Translations under genes and position numbers: made by a program | Notes under the pieces: model-generated | The model's database searches: none | What the model was told of the DNA's origin: nothing | What the model saw: only the letters and a program-made list of their open reading frames with translations | Shown: in pieces, positions 63,157 to 64,000 of the stretch | Layout of the letters: every line of letters starts with the position of its first letter | How positions within the stretch are numbered: position 1 is the stretch's first letter | NCBI RefSeq assembly: GCF_003600685.1 | Contig: NZ_CP032084.1 | Location: forward strand, 4,774,001 to 4,838,000 | DNA from: Achromobacter sp. B7 | GTDB taxonomy: Bacteria > Pseudomonadota > Gammaproteobacteria > Burkholderiales > Burkholderiaceae_B | Reading direction: 5' to 3' | DNA length: 64,000 nucleotides

Positions 63157-64000
63157 CTATGCTTTTCCCGCCGCCACGTTCACGCTGATTGCGATGATGA
63201 ACACGTTGAAGAAGAACGCGATCACGCTGTGCATCAACGCCATGCGGCGCACGCGGCGGTTGACGATCTGCACGTCTGACACCTGGAACGTCATGCCCAG
63301 CACCAACGCAAAATACGCAAAGTCCCAGTAGTCCGGTTCCTGCGTGCCGGGAAAATCCAGGCCCTTGTGCGCGCCGGTCCGATGGCCGTAGTAGCCATGC
63401 GCATAGTGCAGCGCAAAAATCATGTTCATGTAGAGCCACGACAGCACGATGGTCGCGCCCGCCGCCAGGATATCCAGTGCGCCGCCCGAGCTGCTTTCGC
63501 CGTGCAGTTCGACCCACAGCGCCATCAACACCATGCAGGACAAGGCCACGCTGCTCCAGAGCACGCCGAAACGGCCCACGTCCTGCTGCCGGGCCTGCAC
63601 GCGCATTGAGGCGGGGCTGGCCTTGCCGAACACCCGCGCCGTCAGCACCAGGAACACCAGCGCGGCGGCATCGAAGCCCAGCAACAGCGCCAGGCTGACT
63701 GAACGCCCCCACGCGTACGCGCCGCCGCCCACCGCGAGGAACAGCATGCCGCACAACATCAGGCGTCGATGCGCGTGAAAAAAGGGAAGGCGCTCAACTG
63801 AGGCGCCGTGGCCGTCGTTCGGCTTGGCGTGGCCGGGCTTGGCGTGGTCGGGCTCGGCTTCGCCCGGCTCTGCGTCGTCCGGCTCACCGTTGTCCCGATC
63901 GGTATCGCCCCGATCCGCTTCGTCGGGCTGCGCCGTCCGAACCTTTTGTTCGCCGTCCTTTGGTTCTTCAACCCGAGGTTTGGTCGTACTCGGTTGGGTC
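63157..64000 (-). CDS. DUF1345 membrane protein (5' end outside window)
   Basis: The reading frame stays open from the stop at 63157 to the right edge; an internal ATG at 63759 would give only 200 residues and would cut off [11 protein letters not shown], which resembles the usual DUF1345 N-terminus. No ATG, GTG or TTG occurs in-frame between 63760 and 64000, so the true start probably lies outside. The C-terminal about 200 residues hold 5-6 membrane helices, including [22 protein letters not shown] and [19 protein letters not shown], typical of DUF1345. The visible N-terminal extension (about 60 residues) is acidic and low-complexity ([20 protein letters not shown]). Function unknown. Confidence 0.85.
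   Translation of the reverse strand, partial: TQPSTTKPRVEEPKDGEQKVRTAQPDEADRGDTDRDNGEPDDAEPGEAEPDHAKPGHAKPNDGHGASVERLPFFHAHRRLMLCGMLFLAVGGGAYAWGRSVSLALLLGFDAAALVFLVLTARVFGKASPASMRVQARQQDVGRFGVLWSSVALSCMVLMALWVELHGESSSGGALDILAAGATIVLSWLYMNMIFALHYAHGYYGHRTGAHKGLDFPGTQEPDYWDFAYFALVLGMTFQVSDVQIVNRRVRRMALMHSVIAFFFNVFIIAISVNVAAGKA

Noticed and set aside
63157..63759. DUF1345 gene starting at the ATG at 63759
   Set aside because: The frame is open upstream to the edge and includes residues resembling the family N-terminus, so this ATG is probably internal.

Overview
This window is dense, GC-rich bacterial chromosome with housekeeping gene order and no insertion sequence, integrase, prophage or CRISPR array that I can see. 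The gene content and protein style point to a betaproteobacterium of the order Burkholderiales, most likely family Alcaligenaceae (Achromobacter or Bordetella relatives). Pointers include a tkt-gap pair, queA-tgt-yajC-secDF, miaB-phoH-ybeY-corC-lnt, a fused CysG, a CysG/UbiD/MaeB core set, and a soluble NAD-linked fds-type formate dehydrogenase. The genus is an inference; no marker rRNA is present.

Layout. 1-8 kb: gap (cut by the window edge) and tkt; rsmE; then a minus-strand overlapping chain maeB - patatin - barstar-like. 8-19 kb: a GlcE-like FAD protein, an aminotransferase, a lytic transglycosylase, ubiD, a yqjD/yqjE/yqjK-type envelope trio, an unknown exported protein, cysG, upp and dacB. 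19-25 kb: queA-tgt-yajC-secD-secF, with a possible 22-codon leader ORF just ahead of yajC. 25-34 kb: a glyoxalase-like protein, an AlaX editing protein, a PAP2 phosphatase, miaB-phoH-ybeY-corC-lnt and an aldo/keto reductase. 34.6-35.7 kb: two copies of a tRNA-Ala(GGC)/Glu(TTC)/Asp(GTC) cluster, each closed by a terminator hairpin. 35.8-47.6 kb: a triple-PAS LuxR-type regulator, bioB overlapping a DMT transporter, an MFS transporter with a 20-unit pentapeptide tail, a peroxiredoxin, small exported proteins, a dienelactone hydrolase and a 1248-residue DUF748/AsmA-like protein.

47.7-61.7 kb is the functional highlight: an almost complete molybdenum-cofactor block (moaC-moaD-moaE-moaB-moeA, facing mobA-moaA) directly beside a ModE-like regulator with a ligand-binding domain and the divergent formate dehydrogenase operon fdsG-fdsB-fdsA-fdhD-fdsD. 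An oxalate/formate-family transporter follows. Together these make, load and control a molybdoenzyme that oxidises formate to CO2 with NAD+. The window ends with a methyltransferase, two tandem copies of a dispersed hairpin-rich repeat, and a DUF1345 membrane protein. That gene's reading frame stays open to the right edge, so it is larger than its first internal ATG suggests.

A recurring theme is short tandem repeats. Those inside genes have periods divisible by three (15 and 18 bp, plus an Ala/Thr-coding tract), while intergenic ones include periods of 14, 16 and 20 bp.
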